Below are positions 25,219 to 33,670 of a stretch of 64,000 nt of DNA, in pieces; position 1 is the stretch's first letter, and each line of letters begins with the position of its first letter. This stretch comes from Microbacterium sp. AG1240. Lineage in GTDB: Bacteria > Actinomycetota > Actinomycetes > Actinomycetales > Microbacteriaceae. The position numbers and the translations under genes are program-made. The notes under the pieces are model-generated. The model did no database searches, was not told the DNA's origin, and worked only from the letters and a program-made list of their open reading frames with translations. The stretch is taken from positions 372,001 through 436,000 of the forward strand of contig NZ_RBXJ01000002.1 in assembly GCF_003635115.1 (NCBI RefSeq), in the 5' to 3' direction.

Positions 25219-25368
25219 GACGTCGGCAGGAGGTCTTGCACGCAGGCCGGTGCGGGCGTCTTTTTCGGACTACCGAGGTTCTCTGGATGCGGGCAAGAAG
25301 GGGGTAAGAAAGCCTTGTGGGTGGTCTGACCGCAGAAGGAATGCCTGGTCAGAGTCAAAAAGAGACTG

Positions 25369-25440
25369 TGCCCCTGGAGGGACTCGAACCCCCAACCTTC
25401 TCCTTAGGACGGAGCAGCTCTTCCATTGAGCTACAGAGGC
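25369..25440 (-). tRNA. tRNA-Arg (CCT)
   Basis: Complete cloverleaf on the minus strand: acceptor GCCTCTG/CAGGGGC, D-arm GCTC/GAGC, anticodon loop GTCCTAA with anticodon CCT, T-arm GGGGG/CCCTC with loop TTCGAGT, discriminator A at 25369. CCA is not encoded. The closing pair of the anticodon stem (27-43) is a G-A mismatch. Reads codon AGG. It borders the accessory island at its 3' end. Confidence 0.93.
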
Positions 25441-25494
25441 AGGTGCTCCAGTGTATCGAGCGATCCGTGCGTCACGCTCGCCCGGTACCCGCCA

Positions 25495-25535
25495 CGAGAG
25501 CTGCGGTGCACACGCCCGGTGCGCCGCAGCTCTCG
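25495..25535 (-). terminator. Hairpin after lsr2-like gene
   Basis: 12-bp arms (25495-25506 and 25524-25535, CGAGAGCTGCGG and complement) with a small inner stem GCAC/GTGC. Located 17 bp past the lsr2 stop, without T-run. Confidence 0.6.
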
Positions 25536-25551
25536 AAGACCGGCTACTGGT

Positions 25552-25896
25552 TCAGCGGCTGGCGTCGTACGCGTCGAGGATCGAGGCGGGGATGCGACCG
25601 CGCTCGCTGATGTCGTGCCCGTTCTCGCGCGCCCACTGGCGGACGGCGCCGAGGTCGCGGCCGCTCTGCTGGCGGGTGGAACGGCTGCGCGAGGTCGCCG
25701 TGCGGGCGGCAGCGCCGACCGAGCGACCGGCGTCGATGAACGGCTTCAGTGCATCGCGCAATTCGGCTGCGTGCTCGGCCGAAAGGTCGATTTCATAGGG
25801 GCGACCGTCGAGCGAGAAAAGGACGGTCTCGCCGCCATCTTCGAGGGTCTGACCGTCGAGGTCGTCGATCAGCTGGGTGATCTGCTTACGTGCCAT
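25552..25896 (-). CDS. Lsr2-family nucleoid-associated protein
   Basis: 114 residues from [16 protein letters not shown]-terminal dimerisation strands ([17 protein letters not shown]) and C-terminal DNA-binding helix-turn-helix with the AT-hook-like motif [18 protein letters not shown]; the loop [15 protein letters not shown] is characteristic. Binds AT-rich DNA in the minor groove and silences foreign genes, an actinobacterial counterpart of H-NS. ATG 25896 is chosen over ATG 25908, which would overlap the GGAGGAG ribosome-binding site. It lies next to the accessory island, though Lsr2 acts genome-wide. Confidence 0.92.
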   Translation of the reverse strand: MARKQITQLIDDLDGQTLEDGGETVLFSLDGRPYEIDLSAEHAAELRDALKPFIDAGRSVGAAARTATSRSRSTRQQSGRDLGAVRQWARENGHDISERGRIPASILDAYDASR

Positions 25897-26031
25897 GGGT
25901 GATCTCATCTCCTCCCGACCGACTGCGGGTGCGGTCGAGAAATTTCATGGTAGCTCTCTGTGCGAGCGGTCCGAAATAGGCGAAGAATACGATATGGGGA
26001 TATTCCGCCGACAGCTACGTCAGGTCGCGGA

Positions 26032-26883
26032 TCAGGGCAAGATACCCGCGCGCCTCGCTTTGGTGACGGCAGAATGCCGGGTCGACGCATCCAATTTCGA
26101 CATCGCCGACGCGAGATACGACTTCACCGTCGTCTCGCGGAGTCCGAGTGATGCACCCACCTCGGAATTCGTCGCCCCCAATGCGGCGCAGGCGAGCACG
26201 TCGATCTCTCGCGGTGACAAAGGAACGTCGAGTTCGACCACCGGCGTGCGCTGGTCGCCCGAAAGAGCCGCAAGGCGTTGCTCGAGGCTTTCCAGACGCG
26301 TGCGGAGCGCCTCGTCGTCAACGTCCGCGGTGATGCGCCGCAGCTCGGCGTACGTCTCGCGCAACTCTTCCCGAGCGCCCGCCGCGATGGTTTCCGACGC
26401 CGGGGGAATGGCGGTGAGCCGGCGATCCACCTCGTCGCGCACCCGCAGCTCGGTAGCCACCTCGGCAGCGACCCGGAAGGCTGGCTGCGCCACGACATCG
26501 CCGACGGATGCTTCGTGCCACGCGCCGCAGTACAACACTCCTCGCGCCGTTCCTGTCACGACGATGGGCACCGCGAACAGGGTGGAGATGCCCTCGCCGA
26601 GGATCGCCCGGTCGTAGTCGTGCGTGATCGTGCGGGATGTGCGGTAGTCGAGGGCGAGCCGCGGGCGCTTCTCGACGAGCGCCCGCCCGCCGAGACCGCG
26701 GTGCGCTTCGACGACGAGGCCGTCGAGGCTGCGTCCGCGGGCACCGACGATCGAGGTGACGTGGACGGCGCCATCGTGCTCGAGGCCTCCGAACGCAACG
26801 GGAAAACGCGTGCGCCGGGCGAGATCGCCGACCGCGCGCGAGATCAGCTCGGTCTCACCGACGCTGCCCGTCCGTGCTGCCAC
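26032..26883 (-). CDS. GAF/LuxR-type transcriptional regulator
   Basis: 283 residues. N-terminal GAF-like sensor (AFGGLEHDGAVHVTSIVGA, GGRALVEKRPRLAL, ILGEGISTLFAVPIVV), a helical linker, and a C-terminal LuxR helix-turn-helix (LSPREIDVLACAALGATNSE, then LRETTVKSYLASAMSKLD). GTG 26883. It is divergent, 136 bp away, from a DUF485/ActP-type symporter pair; regulators of this type sit beside carboxylate symporters in actinobacteria, so it probably controls that operon. Ligand unknown. Confidence 0.88.
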   Translation of the reverse strand: MAARTGSVGETELISRAVGDLARRTRFPVAFGGLEHDGAVHVTSIVGARGRSLDGLVVEAHRGLGGRALVEKRPRLALDYRTSRTITHDYDRAILGEGISTLFAVPIVVTGTARGVLYCGAWHEASVGDVVAQPAFRVAAEVATELRVRDEVDRRLTAIPPASETIAAGAREELRETYAELRRITADVDDEALRTRLESLEQRLAALSGDQRTPVVELDVPLSPREIDVLACAALGATNSEVGASLGLRETTVKSYLASAMSKLDASTRHSAVTKARRAGILP

Positions 26884-27019
26884 GCACTACCTACTTCCGG
26901 GGGTGACGGCCTCATCGCCGCCTTCGTAGCGTCGACGATATCACCGGGGTCGCCACCGGCGTCCGCGGTTCTCGCTACCGGTGCAGTGCTGCGCCGGGCC
27001 GATGAGGCAAGGAGGCCCC

Positions 27020-27373
27020 ATGTCGGATCCACGCGTCGATGTCACCCCGTCGGATGACATCGATTACATCGCGGTCGAGCAATCGCCGCCGTTCCAAGAA
27101 CTAAAGAAAGCGCAGCGGAGTTTCATCTTCCCGCTCGCGATCGTGTTCCTGCTCTGGTACTTCGTCTATGTGCTGCTGTCGTCGTTCGCGACGGAATTCA
27201 TGTCTCAGCGAGTGTGGGGCGACGTCACCGTCGGGCTCCTCCTCGGCCTCGGGCAATTCGTCTCGACCTTCGTCATCACGATGGCCTACGTCGCGTATGC
27301 CAATCGCCGTCTCGATCCTCGAGCGGCGGCCATTCGAGCCGACCTCGAACGCGCATCGGGAGGTCGGCCGTGA
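27020..27373 (+). CDS. DUF485 membrane protein
   Basis: 117 residues with two TM helices (FPLAIVFLLWYFVYVLLSSF and VGLLLGLGQFVSTFVITMAY), the DUF485 pattern. Such proteins are encoded directly before acetate/solute:cation symporters and are thought to be small subunits. ATG 27020 follows GGAGG at 27011. The TGA stop overlaps the GTG start of the symporter, so translation is coupled. Confidence 0.9.
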   Translation: MSDPRVDVTPSDDIDYIAVEQSPPFQELKKAQRSFIFPLAIVFLLWYFVYVLLSSFATEFMSQRVWGDVTVGLLLGLGQFVSTFVITMAYVAYANRRLDPRAAAIRADLERASGGRP

Positions 27374-28992
27374 ATGACGTGCTGGGCGCCGTCGATACCG
27401 CGGTGCAGACGGTGGAGAACAACCCCGTCCTGAATATCTCGATCTTCGGCGCATTCGTCGCGGTAACCCTGTTCATCGTGATCCGCGCCAGTCGCAACAA
27501 CAAGACCGCCGCCGATTACTACGCGGCCGGTCGTTCCTTCACCGGACCGCAGAACGGTTTCGCCATCTCTGGCGACTATCTGTCGGCGGCATCGTTCCTC
27601 GGAATCTGCGGAGCGATCGCGATCAACGGTTACGACGGCTTCCTCTACTCCATCGGGTTCCTCGTGGCCTGGCTCGTCGCGCTGCTGCTGGTGGCGGAGC
27701 TGATGCGCAACACCGGCAAGTTCACGATGGCCGACGTGCTGTCGTTCCGGTTGAAGCAGGGTCCGGTGCGGATGGCGGCTGCCCTCACCACTCTCGCGGT
27801 CTGCTTCTTCTATCTGCTCGCGCAGATGGCGGGCGCTGGCGGTCTCGTCTCGCTGCTGCTGGGTATCGGCGACCAGCTCGGTCAGTCGATCGTCGTCGGC
27901 GTGGTCGGCGTTCTGATGATCGTCTACGTGCTCATTGGCGGCATGAAGGGCACGACGTGGGTGCAGATCGTCAAGGCGTTCCTCCTCATCGGGGGCGCCC
28001 TGGTGATGACGATCTGGGTGCTCGCCATCAACGGGTTCAACCTCAACACGCTGCTCGAGAGCGCGGTGGCCGCGTCGACGAGCGACCCGAAGGATGCGAT
28101 CCTCGGCCCGGGACTGCAGTACGGCTCGAACCCGTGGGACTTCATCTCGCTCGCCCTCGCGCTGGTGCTGGGAACGGCGGGCCTCCCGCACGTGCTCATG
28201 CGCTTCTATACGGTGCCGACCGCGAAGGAGGCTCGCCGCTCGGTGGTCTGGGCCATCTGGCTGATCGGGCTGTTCTACCTGCTGACGCTGGTGCTCGGAT
28301 ATGGCGCTGCCGCCCTCGTCGGACCCGACGTGATCAAGGCCGCACCCGGCGGGGTCAACTCCGCCGCACCGCTGCTGGCGCTCCAGCTCGGCGGACCGGT
28401 GCTGCTCGGCTTCATCTCGGCGGTCGCCTTCGCGACGATCCTCGCGGTCGTGGCGGGGCTCACCATCACCGCCGCCGCGTCGTTCGCACACGACATCTAC
28501 GCGAACGTCATCAAGAAGGGGAACGTCCCGCCCGACGGCGAGGTCAAGGTCGCCCGGCGAACGGTCATCGTCATCGGAGTGCTGGCGATCCTCGGCGGCA
28601 TTGGCGTGCAGGGCCAGAACGTCGCGTTCCTGGTGGCGCTGGCTTTCGCCGTCGCCGCATCGGCGAACCTGCCGACGATCCTCTACTCGCTGTTCTGGCG
28701 TCGCTTCACGACGCGGGGCGCGGTGTGGAGCATGTACGGGGGACTGGCTGCCGCCATCATCCTCATCGTGCTCTCCCCGGTCTTCTGGGGGACGCCGACG
28801 AGCGTCTTCAAGAACACCGGTGCGGCGATCTGGCCGTTCAACAACCCCGGCATCGTCTCGATCCCCATCGGGTTCTTCCTGGGGTGGCTCGGTTCGGTGA
28901 CCTCGCGCCGCAAGGAAGACCCGGCGAAGGCGGCCGAGATGGACGTCAGGTCGTTGACGGGCTTCGGCGCGGAGAAGGCCACCGACCACTGA
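27370..28992 (+). CDS. Solute:sodium symporter (ActP-like)
   Basis: 540 residues, about 13 TM helices, SSS family. Signatures include NNKTAADYYAAGRSFTGPQN, the AISGDYLSAASFLG motif and GTAGLPHVLMRFYTVPTAKE. Close to acetate/short-chain monocarboxylate permeases (ActP/MctC). GTG 27370 overlaps the DUF485 stop. Imports a monocarboxylate with sodium or proton; exact substrate cannot be read. Ends before a strong hairpin. Confidence 0.92.
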   Translation: MNDVLGAVDTAVQTVENNPVLNISIFGAFVAVTLFIVIRASRNNKTAADYYAAGRSFTGPQNGFAISGDYLSAASFLGICGAIAINGYDGFLYSIGFLVAWLVALLLVAELMRNTGKFTMADVLSFRLKQGPVRMAAALTTLAVCFFYLLAQMAGAGGLVSLLLGIGDQLGQSIVVGVVGVLMIVYVLIGGMKGTTWVQIVKAFLLIGGALVMTIWVLAINGFNLNTLLESAVAASTSDPKDAILGPGLQYGSNPWDFISLALALVLGTAGLPHVLMRFYTVPTAKEARRSVVWAIWLIGLFYLLTLVLGYGAAALVGPDVIKAAPGGVNSAAPLLALQLGGPVLLGFISAVAFATILAVVAGLTITAAASFAHDIYANVIKKGNVPPDGEVKVARRTVIVIGVLAILGGIGVQGQNVAFLVALAFAVAASANLPTILYSLFWRRFTTRGAVWSMYGGLAAAIILIVLSPVFWGTPTSVFKNTGAAIWPFNNPGIVSIPIGFFLGWLGSVTSRRKEDPAKAAEMDVRSLTGFGAEKATDH

Positions 28993-28999
28993 TCGACCC

Positions 29000-29031
29000 T
29001 CGGGGCCCCGGACGCGCATCCGGGGCCCCGA
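29000..29031 (+). terminator. Terminator after symporter gene
   Basis: 13-bp perfect GC-rich stem (29000-29012 with 29019-29031), 6-nt loop. Confidence 0.85.
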
Positions 29032-29034
29032 CCG

Positions 29035-29063
29035 CACCGCCGGCGGCCTACACGCCGGCGGTG
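29035..29063 (-). terminator. Hairpin straddling the alkyltransferase-like gene stop
   Basis: 11-bp perfect inverted repeat CACCGCCGGCG (29035-29045) and its complement (29053-29063); the TAG stop (29048-29050 on the plus strand) lies in its loop. Confidence 0.6.
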
Positions 29064-29557
29064 CGCTCGAGATCGAGCAGGTACTCCTTGACCTCGGGGT
29101 GCCCTCCGTACTCGCCGATCGATCCGTCGGAACGAACCACCCGATGCACGGGCACGACGAGCGAGAAGGGAGTGGTGCGGCAGGCCGTGCCGACCGCGCG
29201 TGCGGCGCGGGGCTTTCCCGCGAGAGCGGCGACCTCGCCGTACGACGCGGTCTCGCCGTACGGGATCTCGGTCACCGCGGTCAGCGCCTGGAGGGTGAAG
29301 CCCCGTGCGAGTCGCCAGTCGAGGCGGAGGTCGAATGCGCGCCGTTCGCCGGCGAAGTACTCGTCGAGCTGCCTCGCGACGAGGGCCCCCGCGCGGTCGT
29401 CGTGGTCGGGGACCACCTGAAGCAGCCTCGTGAGGCTCTCGATGGCGTAGGCGCGTTCGTCGTGTTCGAGGCGGAGCGCGACGAGGTCGTCGTCGGCGAA
29501 GGCGAGCAGCGCATCGCCCACCGGAGTCGGGTGCCAAGCGGTCGTATACCGGGTCAT
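29048..29557 (-). CDS. Alkyltransferase-like protein lacking the catalytic cysteine
   Basis: 169 residues with the two-domain layout of O6-alkylguanine-DNA alkyltransferase: N-terminal domain with LDEYFAGERRAFDLRLDWRL, then the DNA-binding domain (IPYGETASYGEVAALAG, AARAVGTACRTTPFSLVVP). The universal PCHRV active site reads PVHRVV here: codon GTG stands where TGC/TGT should be. The Asn before the active site is Thr. It should bind alkylated guanine but not remove the adduct, like ATL proteins. ATG 29557 follows GGAGG. A remote chance remains that the other Cys (in TACRT) matters, but it is misplaced. Confidence 0.8.
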   Translation of the reverse strand: MTRYTTAWHPTPVGDALLAFADDDLVALRLEHDERAYAIESLTRLLQVVPDHDDRAGALVARQLDEYFAGERRAFDLRLDWRLARGFTLQALTAVTEIPYGETASYGEVAALAGKPRAARAVGTACRTTPFSLVVPVHRVVRSDGSIGEYGGHPEVKEYLLDLERTAGV

Positions 29558-29724
29558 GTTCCCATCCTCCGGGGCGGCGCCGGCGGGGTCGGATCGTCGT
29601 GCGGAAACGGTGGACAAGGATGCTTCGATCCCCGGCTGGGGAGGAAAGGCCGATCATCCGGCGTGTCGGGTAATACCGCGAAACCCCGGAAGGATACCGG
29701 CGCGGAGCGCGACGCGCGCCTAGG

Positions 29725-32700
29725 GTGACTGTCGTGTGGCGAGCAGAGGGCGTCGTAGACGGCGCAGAGGATGACGTGTCGGCGACATCCGTGAACCCCG
29801 GTCATCTCGGTCTGTCCGAGCCGGGTGTCTCCGTCATGCATGTCGCCGAACCGGAGCGGGCGCGTATCCGCACCGAGGCCGCCGCGCTCGGCGGCAGATC
29901 GACGCTGCTGCGTTTCGACGACGCATCCGATGCGGGTATCGACATCACGAAGGCCCACCCCGGAAGTCTTCCCCAGTTCATCACCGGGCGCTCGACGCTG
30001 CTCTCCAACCTCTTCCGCGACGAGGTCGCGCTGCGCACGGCCCGCATGGCCGCCGAGCGCATCACCGCGAAGAACGTCGAACTGCGCACCTCGCGCGGTC
30101 TCGAGCCCGTGCACCTCGCCGTCGGCCTCGCCGCCTGGCGCATCGGGGGAGTCGCCTGGTCGGCCCCCGTGCTGCTGCGCCCGCTGGCGATCCGCCGACA
30201 CCACGGCGACTTCGAGCTCAAGCTGCATGGCTCGTTCATGGTCAACCCCGAGCTGGCCAAGGCGTTCCTGACCCACTTCGGCATCCGGATCGACAGCCTC
30301 GCTCTCGCCGGCCTCGCCTACGACCGCGGCGTGTTCAAGCCGCAGCCGGTCATCGACCACCTGCGCGCTCTCACCACCCACATCCCGACGTTCGTCGTGC
30401 ATCCCCGCCTGGTCATCTCGTCGTTCGCCGACGTCGGCTCGGCCATGGCGCGTGACACCGCCGACCTCGACCACCCCGTGCTGAACGCCCTCGCGGGCCA
30501 CCCCGCCGACCGCGCCCTCGTGATGCAGCGGCGTCCGGCCCCCGTGGTCGACGGACCCGACGAGCGCGCACCCGCGGCCGATGCGCTGCTGCTCGACGCC
30601 GACGCCGAGCAGGAGGCCGTGCTCGCGCGGATCGCCGCCGGCCAGTCGCTCGCCGTTCACACCCTGCCCGGAACGGGCGGCACCCAGACGATCATCAACG
30701 CGGTCGGTCGCCTCGTGCAGGACGGGAAGCGGGTGCTCGTCGTGAGCGCGCGCCGCTCCACCCTCGAGGGCATCCGCCACCGCCTCGCCGGAATCGGCCT
30801 CGACGGCCTGGCCGTCTCTCCCACGCACATCCGCCGCGACCTCATCCGCGCGATCGGACGCAACGAGAAGGCCGAGCAGCCCCGCGTCTCCGACATCGAC
30901 GACGCCCTCGTGCGCCTGCGCACAGTGCTGCGCGACTACCGCCACGCGGTCACGGTCGAGCACCCCTCGCTCGGCGTCTCGGCCCTCGACGTACTGCGCA
31001 CGCTGACCACCCTGGCCGGGCGGTCACCCGCCCCCTCGACCACGACGCGCTTCGACGTCGCGACGCTCGAGGGTCTGGCCGACCGCCGCGCCGAGGCGGG
31101 CTCGGCGCTCGCCGCCGCCGCGCGCCTGGGCGAATTCCGCTTCGGCCCCGACGACTCGCCCTGGTACGGGGTGTCGTTCACCCGCACCGAGGATGCCCGT
31201 GCCGCGCACGCGCTCGCCGGCAAGCTGCACCGCCGCGACGTTCCGAGCCTGCTCGAGCGCGGGTACGAGCTCATCGCGCAGACGCGCATGCGCCCGTTCC
31301 AGACGATCTCCGAGCTCGGCGGCTACCTGCGCCTGCTGCAGGGCATCCGCGAGTCGCTCGACCGCTTCAGCCCCACCGTGTTCGAGCGCCCGCTCGGTGA
31401 ACTCATCCAGGCCCACGCCGCGCGCCGCGACGCCGGTGAGATGAGCGGCCCCAACCGGCGCAGGCTCAAGCGCCTGTCGCGCGAGTACCTGCGCCCGGGC
31501 GTGCACGTGACCGACATGCACGAGGCGCTCGTGCGCATCCAGCAGCAGCGCACCGAGTGGCAGCGCTACGTCGAGGCGGGCGTGACCCCCGAGGTTCCGC
31601 TCGGGCTCGCCGACGTCGCGGTCGCTTGGCAGCGCGTCGACGCCGAGCTCGGCGAGCTCGACCAGATTCTCGGTCGCCAGAACTCCGCCCGCATGACGAC
31701 CCTCCCGGTCGCGCGTCTCGTGCGCACGCTCGCGGGCCTCGCCGCCGAGTCGACCTTCTTCGACAACCTCGTCGAGCGCGCCGAACTGCGCTCGGAGCTC
31801 GCCCGCCTCGGCCTCGAGCCCCTCCTGCTCGAACTCTCGGTGCGGCACGTCCCCGAAGACCGCGTCGCCGACGAGCTCGAATTCGCCTGGTGGCAGTCGG
31901 CCCTCGAGCACCTCCTGCGCACCGATCGGGCTCTCCTGGGCGCCAACACCTCGGTCGTCGACCGGCTCGAACGCGACTTCCGTCTCGTCGACGAGGCGCA
32001 CGCCGCAGCATCCGGACCCCTTCTGGCCGCCCGCCTCGCGCAGCAGTGGCGCATCGGCATCGTCGACCTCGCCGACGAGGCCGCAGCCCTCAAAGACGCG
32101 CTCAAGCGCGGGGCCACGACGGCCGAAGAGCTCACCGCCATCGCACCGGGCCTGCTGCGCACCCTCGCGCCGGTCTGGCTGGCCTCGCCCTACGAGGTGC
32201 CCGAGATTCCCGACACCGACGGCTTCGACGTGGTGCTCATCGCCGACGCCGGCGCGCTCTGCCTGACCGAGGCCGCGCCCGCCCTGCGGCGCGCCGGTCA
32301 GATCGTCGTGTTCGGCGATCCCGTGACGCAGAAGCCCACGCCGTTCCGGGTGAGCGCGACCTTCACCTCCGACGAAGACACCGAAGACGAGCAGCCCTTC
32401 GACGACGCCTCGGTGTTCGAGCGGTTGGCAGAACTCCTCCCCGTTGAGACCCTCACCCGCAGCTACCGCGCCGGCGGCGAAGACCTCGCCGAGCTCGTGA
32501 ACGACGCCTTCTACGGCGGCGAGATCGTCTCGCTGCCGTGGGCCGGGTCGTACCTCGGCCGTGGCAGCCTGAGCGTCGACTACGTCGAGGGCGGAACCGG
32601 TGCCCCCGACCCCGTCACCGGCGCCGTCGAGAGCCCCGACGCCGAGGTTGCCCGCGTCGTCACCCTCGTGGTCGAGCACGCGGTCAACCGCGGTAGCGAG

Positions 32701-33459
32701 TCGCTCATGGTCGTCACGGCCAGCAGGCGCCACGCCGAGCGTGTGCGCGCCGCGGTCGAGGCGGCGTTCGCCGGACGCTCCGACGTGTCGGACTTCGTCT
32801 CGCGCGACACCGCCGAACCGTTCGCGGTGCTCACCCTCGAGGAATCCGTCGCCGAGAGCCGCGACCGCGTGATCTTCTCGCTCGGGTTCGGCCTCACCAA
32901 GCACGGCCGGGTGCTCAGCGACTTCGGCGACCTCTCGACGCCCGACGGCGAGCGGCTGCTCACGGTCGGCATGACGCGCGCCCGCCGCTCGATGGTGATC
33001 GTGTCGTCGATCCGCCCATCGTCGTTCGACGACGGACGCCTCGAGCACGGTGCCGCGACCCTCATGGGCATCCTCGGCAACCTGGCCGCGCGCGGCCGCG
33101 AGTCGCGCCTCGAAGACCTCGCCGATCCGCTCACGCTGGCGCTCGCGCGCGAGCTGCGCCGCCTCGGGATCGCCGTCGACGTGCACTACCGCGGTCTGCT
33201 GCCCCTCGTCGCCCAGCACGGAGGCAAGGCGGTCGTCGCCGAGAGCGACCCCGAGACCGTGGGCGATTCGCTGCGCGAGTCGCTGCGTCTGCGCCCGCAG
33301 ATTCTCCGTCGCCTCGGCTGGCACTACGTGCGGGTGCACTCGTTCGATCTCTACAGCGATCCGGCGACGGTCGCGGCGCGGATCGCCGCTCTTCTCGGCG
33401 TGAAGGTCGACGGCCCGACGGCCGAGTCGAGCACGCAGCCGATCGATGTCGTCGAGTGA
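29725..33459 (+). CDS. SF1-helicase-like protein with C-terminal nuclease-like domain, degenerate ATPase motifs
   Basis: About 1244 residues from GTG 29725 (GTG 29734 or 29776 possible). Helicase core resembles Dna2/Upf1-type SF1 proteins, and the C-terminus (RLGIAVDVHYRGLLPLV, AVVAESDPETV, ILRRLGWHYVRVHSFDLYSD) resembles the MTES_1575-type Vsr/REase fold. The Walker A reads LPGTGGTQT instead of GPPGTGKTQT, so the Lys is Gly. The Walker B region reads VVLIADAGALCL rather than a DE box. A motif VI-like TVGMTRARRSMVIV is kept. Probably an inactive or altered ATPase. It overlaps a small downstream gene. The biological role is unknown. Confidence 0.8.
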   Translation: MTVVWRAEGVVDGAEDDVSATSVNPGHLGLSEPGVSVMHVAEPERARIRTEAAALGGRSTLLRFDDASDAGIDITKAHPGSLPQFITGRSTLLSNLFRDEVALRTARMAAERITAKNVELRTSRGLEPVHLAVGLAAWRIGGVAWSAPVLLRPLAIRRHHGDFELKLHGSFMVNPELAKAFLTHFGIRIDSLALAGLAYDRGVFKPQPVIDHLRALTTHIPTFVVHPRLVISSFADVGSAMARDTADLDHPVLNALAGHPADRALVMQRRPAPVVDGPDERAPAADALLLDADAEQEAVLARIAAGQSLAVHTLPGTGGTQTIINAVGRLVQDGKRVLVVSARRSTLEGIRHRLAGIGLDGLAVSPTHIRRDLIRAIGRNEKAEQPRVSDIDDALVRLRTVLRDYRHAVTVEHPSLGVSALDVLRTLTTLAGRSPAPSTTTRFDVATLEGLADRRAEAGSALAAAARLGEFRFGPDDSPWYGVSFTRTEDARAAHALAGKLHRRDVPSLLERGYELIAQTRMRPFQTISELGGYLRLLQGIRESLDRFSPTVFERPLGELIQAHAARRDAGEMSGPNRRRLKRLSREYLRPGVHVTDMHEALVRIQQQRTEWQRYVEAGVTPEVPLGLADVAVAWQRVDAELGELDQILGRQNSARMTTLPVARLVRTLAGLAAESTFFDNLVERAELRSELARLGLEPLLLELSVRHVPEDRVADELEFAWWQSALEHLLRTDRALLGANTSVVDRLERDFRLVDEAHAAASGPLLAARLAQQWRIGIVDLADEAAALKDALKRGATTAEELTAIAPGLLRTLAPVWLASPYEVPEIPDTDGFDVVLIADAGALCLTEAAPALRRAGQIVVFGDPVTQKPTPFRVSATFTSDEDTEDEQPFDDASVFERLAELLPVETLTRSYRAGGEDLAELVNDAFYGGEIVSLPWAGSYLGRGSLSVDYVEGGTGAPDPVTGAVESPDAEVARVVTLVVEHAVNRGSESLMVVTASRRHAERVRAAVEAAFAGRSDVSDFVSRDTAEPFAVLTLEESVAESRDRVIFSLGFGLTKHGRVLSDFGDLSTPDGERLLTVGMTRARRSMVIVSSIRPSSFDDGRLEHGAATLMGILGNLAARGRESRLEDLADPLTLALARELRRLGIAVDVHYRGLLPLVAQHGGKAVVAESDPETVGDSLRESLRLRPQILRRLGWHYVRVHSFDLYSDPATVAARIAALLGVKVDGPTAESSTQPIDVVE

Positions 33460-33637
33460 CCGCCAACGCGTCGAACGCGTGCCGGGCGCGCGTCGCGCGC
33501 GCCTGACCCCCGCCCCGGGAACGTCGCCCGAGCCGGTGCCGGCCGATGAGGTGCCGGACGCTGCGCCCGCCACGCCAGCGGGGGAGTCGGGCCCGAACGA
33601 TGCCCGGCTGAGACAGGACGTCCCCCCGCACTACTGA
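33446..33637 (+). CDS. Small conserved hypothetical protein
   Basis: 63 residues, mostly disordered and Pro/Ala/Glu-rich, ending in RLRQDVPPHY, a PPH-type tail seen in other short actinobacterial proteins encoded after this helicase. ATG 33446 overlaps the helicase stop by 14 bp, so translation is coupled. No domain. The stop codon lies within a hairpin. Moderately likely to be real. Confidence 0.6.
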   Translation: MSSSDRQRVERVPGARRARLTPAPGTSPEPVPADEVPDAAPATPAGESGPNDARLRQDVPPHY

Positions 33638-33650
33638 GTGCGAGGGGACG
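33619..33650 (+). terminator. Terminator overlapping the small gene stop
   Basis: CGTCCCC-CGCACT (33619-33632) pairs with AGTGCG-GGGGACG (33637-33650) with one mismatch and a 4-nt loop; the TGA stop overlaps the right arm. Confidence 0.7.
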
Positions 33651-33670
33651 GTGGGCTGACAGGCGGGCGC

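Larger units (their letters stand above)
20030..25368. mobile_element. Accessory island ending at tRNA-Arg(CCT)
   Basis: This stretch differs from its flanks. G+C looks lower by eye, gene density is lower, homologues are accessory (ATPase, PIN-like nucleases), and three gene fragments are present: a 3' remnant (20194-20667), a conjugative relaxase relic (22700-23053) and a 5'-truncated PIN gene (24436-25218). It abuts the 3' end of tRNA-Arg at 25369, a classic integration position. No integrase and no repeat of the tRNA end near 20.0-20.2 kb were found, so it is an old, decayed island or several insertions. Confidence 0.55.

Noticed and set aside
25219..25368. Small gene or leader between the truncated PIN gene and tRNA-Arg
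   Set aside because: Open frames are short and start inside or across the truncated gene; an imperfect hairpin with a T-run near 25230-25270 is not strong enough to call.
31024..33573. 849-codon open frame opposite the large helicase-like gene
   Set aside because: No recognisable domain, and the codon-position GC pattern favours the plus strand; a shadow of the helicase gene.
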